The notes under the pieces: generated by a model
Seen by the model: only the letters and a program-made list of their open reading frames with translations
Told to the model about the DNA's origin: nothing
Databases searched by the model: none
Program-made: the position numbers and the translations under genes
NCBI GenBank assembly: GCA_905182985.1
Contig: CAJJDN010000112.1
Coordinates: forward strand, 262,678 to 326,677
DNA: 64,000 nucleotides
Reading direction: 5' to 3'
From: Paramecium sonneborni
Taxonomy: Eukaryota > Ciliophora > Oligohymenophorea > Peniculida > Parameciidae
Shown: positions 22,580-36,591 of the stretch, piece after piece
Numbering within the stretch: the first letter of the stretch is position 1
Layout of the letters: every line of letters starts with the position of its first letter

Positions 22580-23083
22580 TCATGTAAATTTTTTAAGTAT
22601 GTTAATCACAATGAATGATATAATGGCCAAAGACAAATATAACAAAGCATATTTTGCATACATATTGCTGGCTTAATCTGATTGTTCATCCTAAAAATCG
22701 GTAATCTTATAATTTTTTTCTGCCAAATTCCATGTCAATAGAATTTCTATCGCTTTATTTCTCCAATCTTATTCTGAACAATCACTAGGCAGATTCTATA
22801 TAATATATTCTTCTAATTTAATTGAATTAAGGAAACTTTGATTTGCCTCACTCCTTAAAACAATCAAATATTCAGGCTTCCTTTAAAGTTAAGTAATAAA
22901 GGGCCATCTTTAATTATTTTATTATTGTCTTTAATTATAATATTCATCCAAAGATTCTAAAAATAAATTTATTGCTTAATCTGGAAATTCTGTTACTTTT
23001 ACAATATTCTACTATTACAGTTGTCTTTACCCTTGCAAAATCTTTACATGTACTAATCCAAGAAAAATAAAATTGGAACTCAT
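22580..23083 (-). CDS. Tail-anchored membrane protein, unknown
   Basis: A single exon of 167 residues, ATG at 23083, TGA at 22580-22582. It starts with a short hydrophobic strand (NFIFLGLVHVKIL), continues as a soluble helical region, and ends with one C-terminal span (YALLYLSLAIISFIVINIL) and a Lys-rich tip. The layout (cytosolic body plus C-terminal anchor) is that of tail-anchored ER or vesicle proteins such as SNAREs, but no SNARE heptads were recognised. Confidence 0.55.
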
Positions 23084-23620
23084 AATACCTTATTTTATTT
23101 GTTCAATACTTTTAATAATAACTGATTAATTTAGATTTCCTTTTTTTTAATAATTTTATAAAAATATTAGAGGATATAAACTTTTATAATATAATTTCAT
23201 AGAGATTATTTACATTATCGATTTTAGTCAGTAAAGCGTTAGATAAAATACTTTGCTTTGCTTCTAATCTTGAAAATAAGCATTAATATTTATCTTATTG
23301 CTTTTATTCATATAAAATTATTCGATGGATATATATTTAATTTTTCTATAGTGATTATGTATTCTTCTAAATTTGGAATATATTTTAATTTTATTTAGCA
23401 ATAATACTCTTATAATTTATAAATATAAATTCTTTATTAGTATTTTTTTCAAATTACATCAACTATTTTATTTTTTATTAGTAATAAATATCCATGTATT
23501 AAATTATCAAGATTTATTATAAAGTTTATTTAATGAAATTTAAATTATATATTTCTTATGGAGTAGCTATATTTTTGTTAAGATTTACAATAAAATCAAA
23601 TAAATAAATAAATATATATT
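23084..23620. other. AT-rich stretch without a visible gene
   Basis: Start of a 2.1-kb gene-poor region. No sustained frame was found on either strand. Confidence 0.5.
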
Positions 23621-23920
23621 ATGTCTAAAGTATATGAATTATAGAGTAACAGTTAACGATGGTTAAAAATTAATAACATATATAAAAGATATTCTTCCAT
23701 TAAAAAGCCAGAGGTTTTTTGGATTCCTGTAATAGGTTTTCTATATTATCACATAAAGAGATTATTAAAAATATTAAATATTATAAATTTCGTTTTACAA
23801 CTTCTCATTTTCGAGAAAAATTTTATTTAAACAATTGATTAGTTATAATTTTGTTGCCGTGAAATAACAAAAGTTAATACAAATATTATAATTTTCCAAA
23901 ATTTTTAGTTAAATAATTGA
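23621..23920 (+). CDS. Small hypothetical frame, 99 aa
   Basis: A complete frame from ATG at 23621 to TGA at 23918-23920. The first 35 residues have ordinary coding composition (MSKVYELQSNSQRWLKINN, KKPEVFWIPVIGF); the rest is Ile/Leu/Asn-rich and might be chance. No recognised domain, neighbours or regulatory signals. Confidence 0.25.
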
Positions 23921-25227
23921 TATAAAATTTTTGTAGAAGAATATGTAATAATTTAATGGCTCTCTTTTTAACATAATAAATTATTGCTTAGATACTAATA
24001 TTGAAAACCCCATTTTTTATTAAACTCATAAGATCCATTATTAATGCATAGTAGAATTGAAAAAGGAATTAATTATTGTGGTTATCTCATTCTAACTACT
24101 TGTTCGGTTTAAGATTTAGATTAGATTTTATCAATTAAAAATTTATTCTGTTTTCTGTCATTTTATCAATAAAATTATTGCATATTAGGATTCTGTATTA
24201 TTAAAGTTACATATATTATGATTAAACCACAGTTTCTTACAATTTTGAAACTATGAGGGTATTATCAATATGAAGTGATTTTCTAATTTTTGATATAATT
24301 TTGTAAATTATTATGTAAATAATTTTTTTTATTTACAAAATTCTCCAAATACTTAGAAGAAGTTTATGATTTATAAGAACTCAAATAGAATTAAGCTGAA
24401 AAAAACTACTATAATTTCTTTTAAATTATGATAGAATTAAGTCACAATGATTTTATGGAATACTCCCCCAATCATATCTAAAATTATTTATTGGATAATT
24501 AGAAGAAGAACTAATTTAATTTCTTAAATCTTCTTCTAATGGATTGCAATTAGTACTAAATTAATAATAAATGCAACAACAGATTTTCAATATCCATTTA
24601 TTAAGTTTTTTTTTCAGTTCAAAAAATAATCATAGAATTGCTTTGTTAAATCTTAAATCTTTCTATAGTAATAAAGTAATTTTATTATTTGATTATTTTT
24701 TATTTAGATCATGCTCAATGAAATAGGTAATATTTTATCTTAATTTTTTATATTATTTCTATTTTAGGAATTTAAAAGAGTATTTAGTAATAAGTTAAAA
24801 ATGAATGCAATATGCATTTTAGTGTGATTTATTTATTAATTAAAATGTAAAAATAGGCAAAATTGAGTAATAATATATGATCAGCACAAAAAAGAAATTT
24901 AAAATTAAGAGAATATGGTATTTTGATATGACTTGATATATAATGAAGCAGTATTTGATTATACTTAGAATTCTGCTAAAAGTATATAAGCTTTAAAGCT
25001 AGAGTAATTTGAAAAGAGAATGGATTTAAAGATTTATCACTTTTAATAATTACTCTATTCAAAAAATTAAAAATAAATTAAAATGTAGAAATTTCATTCT
25101 TGATTAGACTTTAATTGTTGCATTTGTATTCAATAATTTTTAATATAAATGGTTATATTTTTAATGAGAAGATAACAAATATATTAGTTTATAACAATAT
25201 AATTATTCAGTATATAAAATATTAATA
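23921..25227 (+). pseudogene. Gene-poor stretch with one interrupted frame (24218-24721)
   Basis: Within this 1.3-kb stretch a plus-strand frame runs from ATG at 24218 to TGA at 24719-24721 (168 codons), with one in-frame TGA at 24254-24256. After that stop it looks coding (KYLEEVYDLQELKQNQAEK, FQIMIELSHNDFMEYSPNH). It may be a small decayed gene or use a later start. The rest of the stretch shows nothing recognisable apart from AT-rich runs. Confidence 0.3.
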
Positions 25228-28200
25228 ATGCAAAATAAGGAGACTGCCTTCCTTAGTGTTGAAAGTCCAGTTCATAGTTAAAATGTTTTATCTCCTCGAT
25301 TTGATGAATTAATTCCTATTTATTCTAATGAGAACGTTGTAGATTAGCCAATAGATGAAGCATTGAAGTTAAAGAGAAATATATTTGAAAGAAAGAATTT
25401 TCGAGCATTAGATGATGGACATAAATCAGATAATTCAAATGTAGATAACTCATATAGTAGCTCTAAGTAAATTTTCTTAATTTAATATTACTAGCGAAGA
25501 TATAGGTGATGATAGATCTGCTAGATCAAGAACTCATTCGTTTATTAAATAATAGAAAAGTCCAAGTCTTTCTTATTAAGAATACTAATAGAACAGTCCT
25601 AATTAGAAAGCATTATCTGGTTAAATTTTAGATTCAACTTATAATTTTCAATATTAGGCAGGCAAGTCTAACTCAAAACTTGAAAAATATTAAAGTTTTG
25701 TTTAATAATTTGAAATGCAAGAAGATAAATTATAGAGAATTAAAATAAAACAAACATAGACATAGATTTAAATAAAAGAAGTTTAAAATAAAAGATCATA
25801 ATGTAGAAGAGAAGGAACAGTTGGGTATTTAATTAAATGAATTATAGATTAAATGAAATTTGGTCATAAAAGGGTTTAATGATTATTAGATTGGTTTCAA
25901 GATTTATTTAATAATTAAAAACAAAAACGGAAACAATTAAATTTAGGCTTTTAACTCAAAAAATATTTTCTGTAATTGGAGATATGTCTAGTAATTTTGA
26001 GTTTATATTGGTTTCTCATTAAATTAAACAATAACCAAGTTTAGTAATTACAAATATAACATTAGTTTCTTATTGTAAAATATAATTTCTAAAAATAAGC
26101 AACTAAATATTTGCATTATTTAGAATATTGTTAAGATTTCTTAAGTAAAAACATAAAAATTATAAAACCAGATAGTAAATTTAAAATAATTTGGGATATA
26201 GTTTTATTGTTATTTATTGTAATGAACATTTTTTATATTCCTATAAATATAAGTTTTGACATCACAATTTCAGGAGCTTTTGAATATTTATTTGATTTAC
26301 TTCCCTCATGGATATTTGTAGCAGAGATTATTTTAAATTTTAATACTGCTTATTATGATAAAGGTTTAATGCATGAAGATAGGAAATCAATAGTAAAACA
26401 TTATTTAAAATAAAACTTTTTTTGGGATTTGATTGTTGTTATTCCTTTTTTAATCTCAAATTTAAATATACCTTTTGTTAGATATACATTACTTTTAAGA
26501 TTAACTAGATTAAATCCTTTAATGGAAAGCATTGAAGAAATGCTTAATTTAGAAGTATAATAAAATAATAGAATAATAGGAAAATATATAGATAGTGGTT
26601 GATCTTTTTAAACTTATCTTTTTTCTTGTTTTAACAGGTCATTTTTGTGGATGTGCTTGGCATTTTGTAGCATTAACTGAATATGAATCCTTTGGACTTA
26701 CTGAAACTTGGTTAACTCATTATGATCCAGCTGCTAATGAATATCATTGGTTTGATAGATATATTATATCATTATATTGGAGTGTTATAACAACAGTAAC
26801 AGTAGGATATGGAGATATAGTTCCAGTGACTACTTTTGAAAGAATATTTGTTATAGTAGTAACACTATTACTTTGTGGAATATTTGGATATTGTATATCA
26901 AATATTGGAAATATCTTTAAATCTATATCAGATAAGAAAACTACTTATAAGTTTAAACTTCGTTAAATTCATTAACATATTAGAAAACGTGGACTTAATT
27001 TAAATTTATCATTAAAGGTTTCAATATTCATATTATTTATAAGGTTAAAAAATACTTTGAGTATTATTTTAAATTAGAATAGGAAGAAGATAATAATGCT
27101 GACAGTTTTTTATCGTAGCTTACTAAACATTTAAGAGAAGAAGTCTTGACAGATTTATATCGTAATACACTTAGAAAATCTAGACTTTTAAGAGATAATT
27201 TTAATGAAATAACTATTAACAATCTTTGTCAATTTGTTAAAGAGAAAAAAGTTCTACCCGAAGAAGTTCTTTATTCTCGATATGATTAACCAAAAAAATT
27301 ATGGTTTGTTCTTTCAGGTGCTTTAGAATATGTTGCTGATCATAAAAGTACAACTTAATTTCATTATGTAAGATGAAAATGATTAATATGAAGCTACAGA
27401 GACATTTTTGAAAAAAGTCACTGCTGGGTAAATTATCAGTACATTTATATAGAGCAGTTCTTGGAGAAAGAGAGTTTATAACCTAATAACCATATGAATA
27501 TAAAGCGAGAGCATTGAAATTTACATAAATGGCTTATATAGAGTATAATATTTAGTTAATGTAATTAGCTATGATGATTTTATAAATGTAATTGCAGAAA
27601 TTGATAAGGAATATGAGATATTTTGTATGAAAAGAGATAGATTGCTATTATATCCAGCTTTAAAGGGATCTGGGAATGTGTGTGAAATATGCGAATGGAC
27701 GCATAACTTTATTTAGTATTTTATATATTTCTATTTAAGGTGTCCATTCGTTTTTTTATAACCTAATACTAATAAAATTGCAAATAGGTTTACAACAGTT
27801 AAAATGAATAATAGAATTAAATTTCCATATCGTTTATCTAAAAAATAAAGAACCAAAGAAACATTAAATAAAGCTTAAGAGTGTGCTTTAAGAATAATTG
27901 TAGGGAATTTAACAGAATAGTAATTATCGATATATTGTATAGAGAATACACAGATGAATATCTAATATCTTTAGGATTTTAATTGAGTCCAAATATAGAT
28001 GATGTATCGCCTAAAAATGATGATTCATCAGAAAATATTTATGAATAGAAATCAATTACAAATAATGATAAATAAAATACAATTCAATAATAAAACACTA
28101 TGAGAATAACTGCTGGAATAACAACAGATTTAAGAGAAAGTAGAGACTTAGATTTGGGTAATTAAATGAGAAAAAGTATTATAAATTTTAAAAGAATATA

Positions 28201-29128
28201 ATTTGGAAAAGAGAGAACAAGAGCAATTTAATTTTAAAAGAAAGATAATTAAGAGAAGATTTCTGAAACATTAGAATAATCATAAATGTTAAATATTCCA
28301 AATACATAGATATAAAATAAAAATAATATTGCTCCTAATAAGTAATATCAATAGAAACCTAGAAGATCATCAAATTTGGATGATTTTGGATTTATGTAAG
28401 TATCATAGAAATTGGGAAATTTGGCTTAATAATTTTATTAATAAGAACATGATAATAATAATAAGTATTCTCTTAAGTAAATGAGTAGAAATAGTGAAGA
28501 AAGTGAAATGAAAGATTCAATAAAAATAAAAAGATAAATTGAGAGTTAGGAGAGAAGAGTTTAAATGGGAGGAGATTAAAGAAGAAAAATGAAAAAGACA
28601 ACAATTTAAATGGGATAAAGATAAAAGAAACGATCATATTAAAATATTTAAGGTTCTAATTAAAGTCCGGTTTCATAGAATTAATAATAGATATAATAAA
28701 TAACAATATCTTTAGATTAAAAAAGGAATAGAACAAGTTTCATAGAGAATAAAAAGAATTTAGGTTAAACAACTCATTTAACAAGTTCTGGATTGATAGA
28801 ATTGAAAGGAGAAATAAAAGAAGGATCTTAAATTGATTCATTACAATAAAAGATTCTTGATATTGTTCATACTAATATAAATTTAGAAATGGATATATGC
28901 AAATAAACTTTAGTATATTTTCCAGAACATAATATAGATGTAATCTTAAAAAAGATAGAGATCTATTATTAATCGAATAAAATGAAGGAAAAGAAAATGT
29001 ATAAAAGAACTAAATCTAATCGTTATTTATTTGAAAGAATAAAAGCTTCAAAAAATGCTACAATAAAAAGCTTATAGAATAATTCTAAATCTTAGACAGA
29101 TGTATAAAAGAATGATGAAAAAATTTGA
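25228..29128 (+). CDS. Voltage-gated K+ channel with CNBD and zinc-knuckle C-terminus
   Basis: Six-transmembrane K+ channel of the EAG/CNG-like group. ATG at 25228, TGA at 29126-29128; ten introns of 22-28 nt (25467-25494, 25825-25847, 26044-26065, 26555-26579, 27018-27043, 27348-27372, 27428-27452, 27543-27568, 27716-27739, 27920-27942) leave exactly 1217 residues. A Ser/Gln-rich N-terminus precedes S1 (IWDIVLLLFIVMNIF). Arg-containing S4 is RYTLLLRLTRLNPL. The pore is TTVTVGYGDIVP (about residue 487). The CNBD holds AGAVLGEREFITQQPYEYKA, then a C-x2-C-x3-H-x4-C motif follows near residue 742. The last 350 residues are Gln/Lys-rich and low-complexity. Same architecture as the channel at 6122-9218 but diverged, so not a recent duplicate. 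Confidence 0.88.
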
Positions 29129-29179
29129 ATCTCTATAAATATATTAATGCTTTAGTAATTTATAACTATGAATAATATA

Positions 29180-32100
29180 TCATTTCTTTTTTTTAACTTT
29201 TGTTGTATTATAAACTGGTTAAACGTTCCCTTCTTCAACATTTATTCCAAAACTACTTTTCCTTTTCAAAATTATTTTAGGCTAAAAATATAAAAATGAG
29301 ATATGGATTTACATTAATTAAATCACCAGGTAAATAGTCATTTTATTAACCTTATAATGAGACTCTTTTTAATCTTCCTTATCTTCTTTTTTAATACAAA
29401 GGTTTATCATTAAGTTTAATTCTAGATTCTTAACTATCTAGGCTCTTTAAGGAAATCGAATGTCTGATTGGTTCAGTATCTTTTATTGTTCTATAAGAAA
29501 TATATTATTAATCAGTTAATATATTTTAAATCATCTATTAAGTGTAGCTTTTCCAAATTTTGAAAGTAGTTAATGCTATTAATTAAAAATAGAGGGCATT
29601 ATAATTCCCTTTTAATTTAATTTATGGACCTATATTACTTCTTCTAAAATTCAATCCTCTTCTATAATAAGCTAATCTAAAATTCATAGTTTTATGGAAA
29701 TATGCCATCTTTTCTGATGCAATTTCTGAACATTAATTTAAAATTTATTTTTTATATCGATGGTAAAATATCTCATAGAGTAATTAATTATATGTAATTC
29801 TGTTTTCTTAATCACATATTAAATTATATTACAAACTAAATTTAGCAGCATCCCATTAATTTTCGTATGATTTGCATCCTAAGGGTTCTTTTATTTCTAT
29901 TAATAAAAATGGTAAATATCTTATATTTAAAAATTAACCATGGCTACAAGAAAACTTAAACCAAGCCTTTCTAAATGTATCTATATTTTCAACATAGGTT
30001 TAAAGAATTGAATCCTAATTATTAAAGAATAATTCAAATTATTCAATCATTGCCAATACAAATAAATTTAATAGGACATAATTAGAAATCAACATAAATA
30101 AAATAAAATATATTTATGAATAAGGAGATCCACAATATTTTGGATCTTCTTAACAATAAGGATTATGATGCATACAATCATTCATAATACTTCTAAAATC
30201 ATCTCCACTTACACATTTAAATAAAGCCAACATTGCTAACCAAAAATTACTAAAATTTATTAAATCATTAAGCACTTCTCCTTAATCTATATGTCCAAAT
30301 AACATCGTACCATAAAATGCAAAAACAACCATTATTATCAATAAAATAAATAAGATTTTAAACATAAACGGAAAAGCAAATGATATCACTCTAACTAATC
30401 TTTAAAGATTTTATATTCCTTAAAAAAGAATTATCACTTTCAAATTTCTAAGCATATACATAAATCTTAATAATTAATAATAAGGTATCAATTAAGTAGA
30501 ATGTAAATATTATTTAAACCAATTCCAATTAAAATCTATTAATAAATCGATAACACCTAAAATAATTACTACAGTATTATACAATCTCCATGGATTATCT
30601 TTAAATCTATTGATTCCTAAAGCAAATGCTTAGAGTATTAACCATATAGTAAATACAATGGTACATAAATGATTAATTAGATTTATTATATGATTATAAT
30701 GAGAATCAGCAGAATGATATACCATCATAATTGTTATGCAATTTATTAGTAAAATAGAAAACATAAACAAATTCATAAATTTACCAGTTATTAAATTAGC
30801 TAATGTTTTCCTAAACAAAGATTTTGGTAATGAAGATCTAATAGGATGATCAAATAATATTATTTCAGTAATATTTTTAAATTCTATTTAAGCTTGAGTT
30901 AATTATTAATTTTCTATTTATTTTGAGTTAGCTTTTAGATTTATAAAAAGAACACCAGTAAAGAGTTACAAAAAGAACATTGATCCAATAGTACAAAATG
31001 CTAAATAAAATAAATAAGTTGGAGCCTAACTATAATAAGGATGTGGACCATAATGTGATTCTCTACTATTTTAAGATGCCCATAAAATAGCACCCCATCC
31101 ATCAAAAGTTGATATTACAAAAAGAGCAGGCATTGCAGTAGTAATATTATCAAAATTATGTTTATAAACTCTCCATTAATTACCTTATTCTTAACATTCT
31201 TCTATCCCAATATCATAATTAAACTATTCTTCACAATAACCAAATTTTTCTGCATAAAGCATCATAGAAAATACTGCAAACATTAACCAAACCATTAAAA
31301 GTACTACGAAAACATTTATTATATCAAATAATGATTAAGTCAATGCAGCTCTCACTCTTGCAACCCATTTTATTCGGTAAAGTAATTTTAATGGGCGAAA
31401 AAATAAAAATGTTTCAATTACTTTAAAAATTGGCAAGTAACCTATTTTAAAGAATTGAACATAATATATTATAATGTAAACCAAATCAATTATTTTCCAT
31501 GTATACTATTATTTTTAATTATATTATTACATTTAGATAAGATCCTTTATCTATAAATACTCCATAGGCTATAGATTTTATAATAAACTCTACAAAAATT
31601 ATTGAATTCAAAATAAATAATAATGTAACAAGCAAAGGCTCTTCTTAGATATCTTTAGGTACAGCTAAATAAGTAATAGATAAAAGTAAATTAATATCAA
31701 TGAAATATTTAGTATAAACACTTTAGCTTAATTTATAGAGTAGTTTTCTAAAATTATTTGATTTATGGAAAATATAATAAGATTATAAACAATCATTCCC
31801 AGTGTATAATTTAGGATTTTATTTAAGGAGTTATTTTTCAAATTATTAAATATTTTCTTGTATTAATTTTATTTTTTTTGATTCTTATCCTTTTAAATGA
31901 TTAAGATTAATATTTGTTAAATTTTTCAATTTATTAAAGTCATCTTTGATTTTCTTTTTTGAATCATTCACAACAACTGATCTTCTATTTCTAGGAGGTG
32001 GAAATTAAAGTGAATGATATAATTTTTCTTTTAAGCAACTATCTCTTTTTTACATGTAATCTTTCATATTACTTGATGAAGCTAATAGATATTCTGGTGA

Positions 32101-35100
32101 AGTGCTTTCCCTTCTTAAATTACGATTGCTATTTACAATTACATTATTAGCTAATTCTTTATATTATTTAATAGAAGAAGAACTTGAACTAGAACTTTCT
32201 GTCTCTGAATCATCATCAGTTTATTCTGAATCTAATTATTTATTAAGTTTATTTATCTATTTTATTTTTTCTTTCATAAACTCATTTTCCTCATTTGAAG
32301 ATTCCCTCTCTAAATATTAACTAAATCCATCAAGCAAAATAGCCATCATTATACCATAAATAAAATAATTTAAAGTAAAAACTAAAGCTATTGAAAAAGT
32401 TACTGCCAATTCTTTTTTTACTTCAGTTCCAATACGATAAACACCAAACCAATCATCATTTGTCATTATATTAAAGACAGTCATAAATGCCTTTGCAGGA
32501 TCATCAAAAGATTACATATATCCTTGTTTATGGTAATCATTAAATTAATTAGCAAATAATTCCATTCCTATTAATCCAAATGTGAATATCATGAAAAACA
32601 TTAAGAATGCCAAATAAATATAAGATTTATAAGTAATAGAAGCTATTGCTCCAATTATTCTAGCCATTTAAATGTAAAGAATACATCGATAAAATAAGAG
32701 ACACTTAGTTGATCTCATTAATCGAAGATATTGTTCACTTACATTTAAATAATCACTAAAACCAAACTCTATTAAACTTAAGATGACTATTAAAAGTTCA
32801 ATAACATGATGTTTATTTTTAGCTATTCTTTCTAAATTATTTTATATTTTAAATACTTGGTTAATAGACAATTAATTGTAAAATAATTTCTGTTGATAAA
32901 ACTACTGTTACAATATCTTCTATTTTATCTATTATTTTTCTCTCTATAATCCCCTGTAGAGCCAAAAACAATGTATTAATTAAAATAGTCAAATCAAACA
33001 AAAACTTTGTTAATCTGAAGTGAATAATTTAAAAAGCATATTTTCTTAAATTTAGTACAATACCACTTAATGAAATTGGCCAAATTTCAATATCTTTTTT
33101 ATTGAGACTTCTAAAAATATCATCAAATTTTTAAATTAATTGATAAGAACTAATTAAAACATTATTTCCTGACCAATTTTTCACTTTTATTATTTTTTTT
33201 TCAAATTCTTTTCTTCTTAGTTTTGTGTATTCTTCTTAAACTCTAGGTCCCTCCTATTTTTTTTAATGAATTTTAGTATTAATCCTTTATTAAACATTCA
33301 TATAATCCTAATAAACTCCATTCACAAGAATTCTTAAACTACCTTTTTCATTTAATGTAAAAGGCTTCCTCTCACTTTCTTAAGGAATGGAAAGTTGTTT
33401 CATAAAATAAGGAAATTTCCTTTTTTCTTTATCTGTTACTTTAATCATTTGATAACCTTGATTTAGGTTATTTTTCGAACTTAAACTAGATTTAGAACCA
33501 TGAATATCAGAAGTATTAAGATTATCTTTCTTCATTCTTAAAGATATCTTAATTGGTAATTTCATTTTTTTATTTTCATTTATTTAAGAACTTGCTACAG
33601 TTAATTCAGATCTACTAATTTTACGATCTTATACATATTTTTTTTTACTCTAAATTGGTTTATAATAAAATTTCTTCTTTTTATAAATCGAAAATGGTTT
33701 ATTTTCTGTAGTTTTTAAAACTAAAAACATAGATTATCTTAAAATATCAATATGACTTGTGGGCACATAATTGCAATTATAATCAATATATTTTTCTAAT
33801 AAAAAAGATTTACTAAAAGATTTAATAATCATTTATTATTTAATTTCTGATGTAAATAGTTTTAAATCTAAATTATTGTAAAACTTAGCAATATCATTTA
33901 ATTTTGGGAGTAGAATATATTTAAAGGAAAAGTTTTTAACAGTATTTGTTAATTATGTAAAATTACTTTCACCAATCTTATAATGATTGATCATACTTCC
34001 TAATAATAGTTTTGGTTATATGTCCCAATTTTAAGATTGTTTATTAATTTGAGGTTATTCAATTAAAATGTTTCGTTATTTAGAAAATAAATAACGATTC
34101 ATTTGATTCACATAATAATAGAAACCTATTTTTTAAAATTATGATTTGCTTATTGCTTCTACTTTCTCAATGTTATTTGAGGTTGTTTTAAATTACATTT
34201 CACTAAAATGAGTTTTAAATACAGCAATAGGTAAATTAAATCCAAAAAATCCTCCAACAAAAATAATTAAAACATAATAAATCCAAACAATAGGATGAAA
34301 GGATCTTATAGTATAATACATTACCCAGCTCCAATCATCCATAGTAACAGTTTTTAATATTAAACCAAAAGAATAGATGATATTATTAAAATTAGTTGGA
34401 ATATTATATGCATTATTAGTAATTACACAACTCTTACCATCTGGACATTCTCCTTATCTACACTAAATCCATTCATCCTCTTCAGAAGGTATACAACGTT
34501 CATTAAATAAACCCATAAATAAAGAATTTCCTAAGGATGCAAAAAATAAAACAAATAAAATAACTACAGCTGTGAATTCAAAAATAAATTTTAATGATTC
34601 TATCAATGCTTTAATCATTCTTTGTAATCCTATGTAATATTTTAGAAATACCCTCAAAAATTACTCCTAATTATTTGAGTAATCTCATCATTCTTAAAGG
34701 TGTTATATTTATAACAGAATTCTTATATGTTAAATGATAATAAAACAACACTATTAGAATTGTATCAATAATTCTTCCTAGGAATATAAATTTAGTTCTA
34801 AACAATCCAAATGCAAATAACTGAAGAACAAGGTCCACCAAATATAACCAAAAAAATACTAAACAATCATTATCCAATATACCAAAATTAATTGCATTTA
34901 AACTCTCATTAAAATAATTTTAATGCTCATAAATAAATAAAATGATGTTTCCTAAAGTTACAAATGTCACAATATATTAATAAATTTTTGATCTTACTAT
35001 TTCTTTTGACAATCTTTTTGTCATCAAATAACAATAACTAACTATTTTCCTTATTTTTAAAAAAGGATAATCATCCTCATAAGAGCTCTTTATTTAAATT

Positions 35101-36113
35101 TATATTTACATAAAGCAATTTATACCTTAAAAAGCTTCTCATTTTTTTAAATTTAATATTTTTAGGTCCATTAACACTACTCAACTTTTAATAGATTTTA
35201 CTATAGTGATTTTATAATTTGCATAATTAATCTAATTCAATCTATAATAATGCAAATTTTAATACTTCATTTGATGACTGAGATTATTCTGTTACAGATA
35301 AATGACTAAATCCAGCAAAAGCACTATTAAAGTTGGATATTCTACGTTTAACATGTGTTGTCTATTGTTAATATAATACTTACACTTATATCTTCATTTG
35401 GTATCTAAATTGAAGATTATGGTGTCCCCGGAGATTAAATATCTTTATTTGATCTGTTTGTAATTAAATTTTGAGTTTATATTACTTCAAGACTTATATT
35501 TGAATTATCAGATTTATCAGACTAATCATCTTCATTGGCTAAGTCTGAAAATAATTATGATAGATGATCAGAATTCTCTTCATCACTTTCATTTTATTTG
35601 CTTTCCATATAAGGTTAAACATACATCTGGGCAGTTGTTTGCTCTGCTATTCTATCAAGCATCTTTTATTATATTTCTTCCCTATTGTTATGAGTTTATG
35701 TACTGTTTCTGCTAAGTCATTTAGCTATCAGCTTTTCTTAATATTGTTTGATATTGTTATACCAAGTTTTAAGTCAAATCTTTTATGTTGTTGTTCTGCC
35801 TTTTTGAAGACTTTGATTTTATAGTTCTTGCTGATCTTATACTTGATTTTGAACTCTCAGATAAAATAGATTTCTAAAATGAATCATCACTATCTGATTC
35901 TGATTCAGAACTAAGCTAAGCCTTTATAGTTGCTTTACTAATTTAAAATGGTTCTTAATTGTCATTAAAATCCCCTTTTCTTCTTATAGAATTTTTCATT
36001 CTAAACTATTTGATTTTTTTGTCCCCTTATTCAGCAGATGAAAACAATTAATTATTCTTTTTAACAACAATTGTCTTTGAAGGAATTCCTCTTCTTATAA
36101 ATTGAGATTACAT
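29180..36113 (-). CDS. Four-domain voltage-gated Ca2+-type channel alpha subunit
   Basis: Pore subunit of a voltage-gated cation channel, likely plasma or ciliary membrane. ATG at 36113, TGA at 29180-29182; seven introns of 22-31 nt leave 2254 residues. A Ser-rich N-terminus of about 300 residues is followed by four repeats: I (about 34200-34980), II (32360-33030), III (30900-31700) and IV (30020-30830), each with S1-S6 and a pore loop. Filters are TMDDW (34331-34345), TNDDW (32449-32463), TFDGW (31095-31109) and SGDDF (30195-30209): Asp at each position where animal CaV channels have Glu. After repeat IV, WFKFSCSHGQFLNIRYLPFLL resembles the CaV/NaV post-S6 region. The stop is 51 bp from the stop of the convergent K+ channel. 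The repeat I-II linker is long and basic. Confidence 0.85.
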
Positions 36114-36591
36114 AATTAAAATAATTTATAGATTTTATTAAAATGTTGTAATCAATTTTAGAAAAAAGACTTTTAAGTATTATATTTAATAACATTTTTT
36201 TCAGTATTTTCTAATTTTAGAACTGCAAAGAGCTAAATCAAAATTAGTTATCAAGAAGAACGCTCACTATTAATATTCTAAATATAACTCATTCATAGTC
36301 TAATAATGTTAAATTAATATAACAAATATTAGAGTTATAAAATTATCTAAATTTATTATATTCAATCTAATGAAAACTCAACATTTGTTTGTTTTATTAT
36401 TCTTTTAGAATGAATAAATAATAATAATTCTCAATATTTACATATCTGGAACCACTTACAAAAGTTCACGTATTTTCTTCTAAATTTCTTTAATACATAT
36501 ATAGTAGAAGGATCAGAATTGAATAGTTGATATTGTTAAGTGAAAATAAGTATAGTTAAATATAATAAGTGAATTATTAAAAATATAAAAA
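36114..36591. other. 5' flank between divergent channel and katanin genes
   Basis: About 480 bp between the start of the Ca2+-type channel (minus) and the first katanin ATG (plus). It should hold both promoters. AT-rich, with no recognised element. Its right part (from 36399) belongs to the duplicated block. Confidence 0.5.

Noticed and set aside
35500..35824. Two overlapping plus-strand frames
   Set aside because: They are antisense to the Ser-rich N-terminus of the Ca2+-type channel, whose phase is supported by intron borders on both sides.
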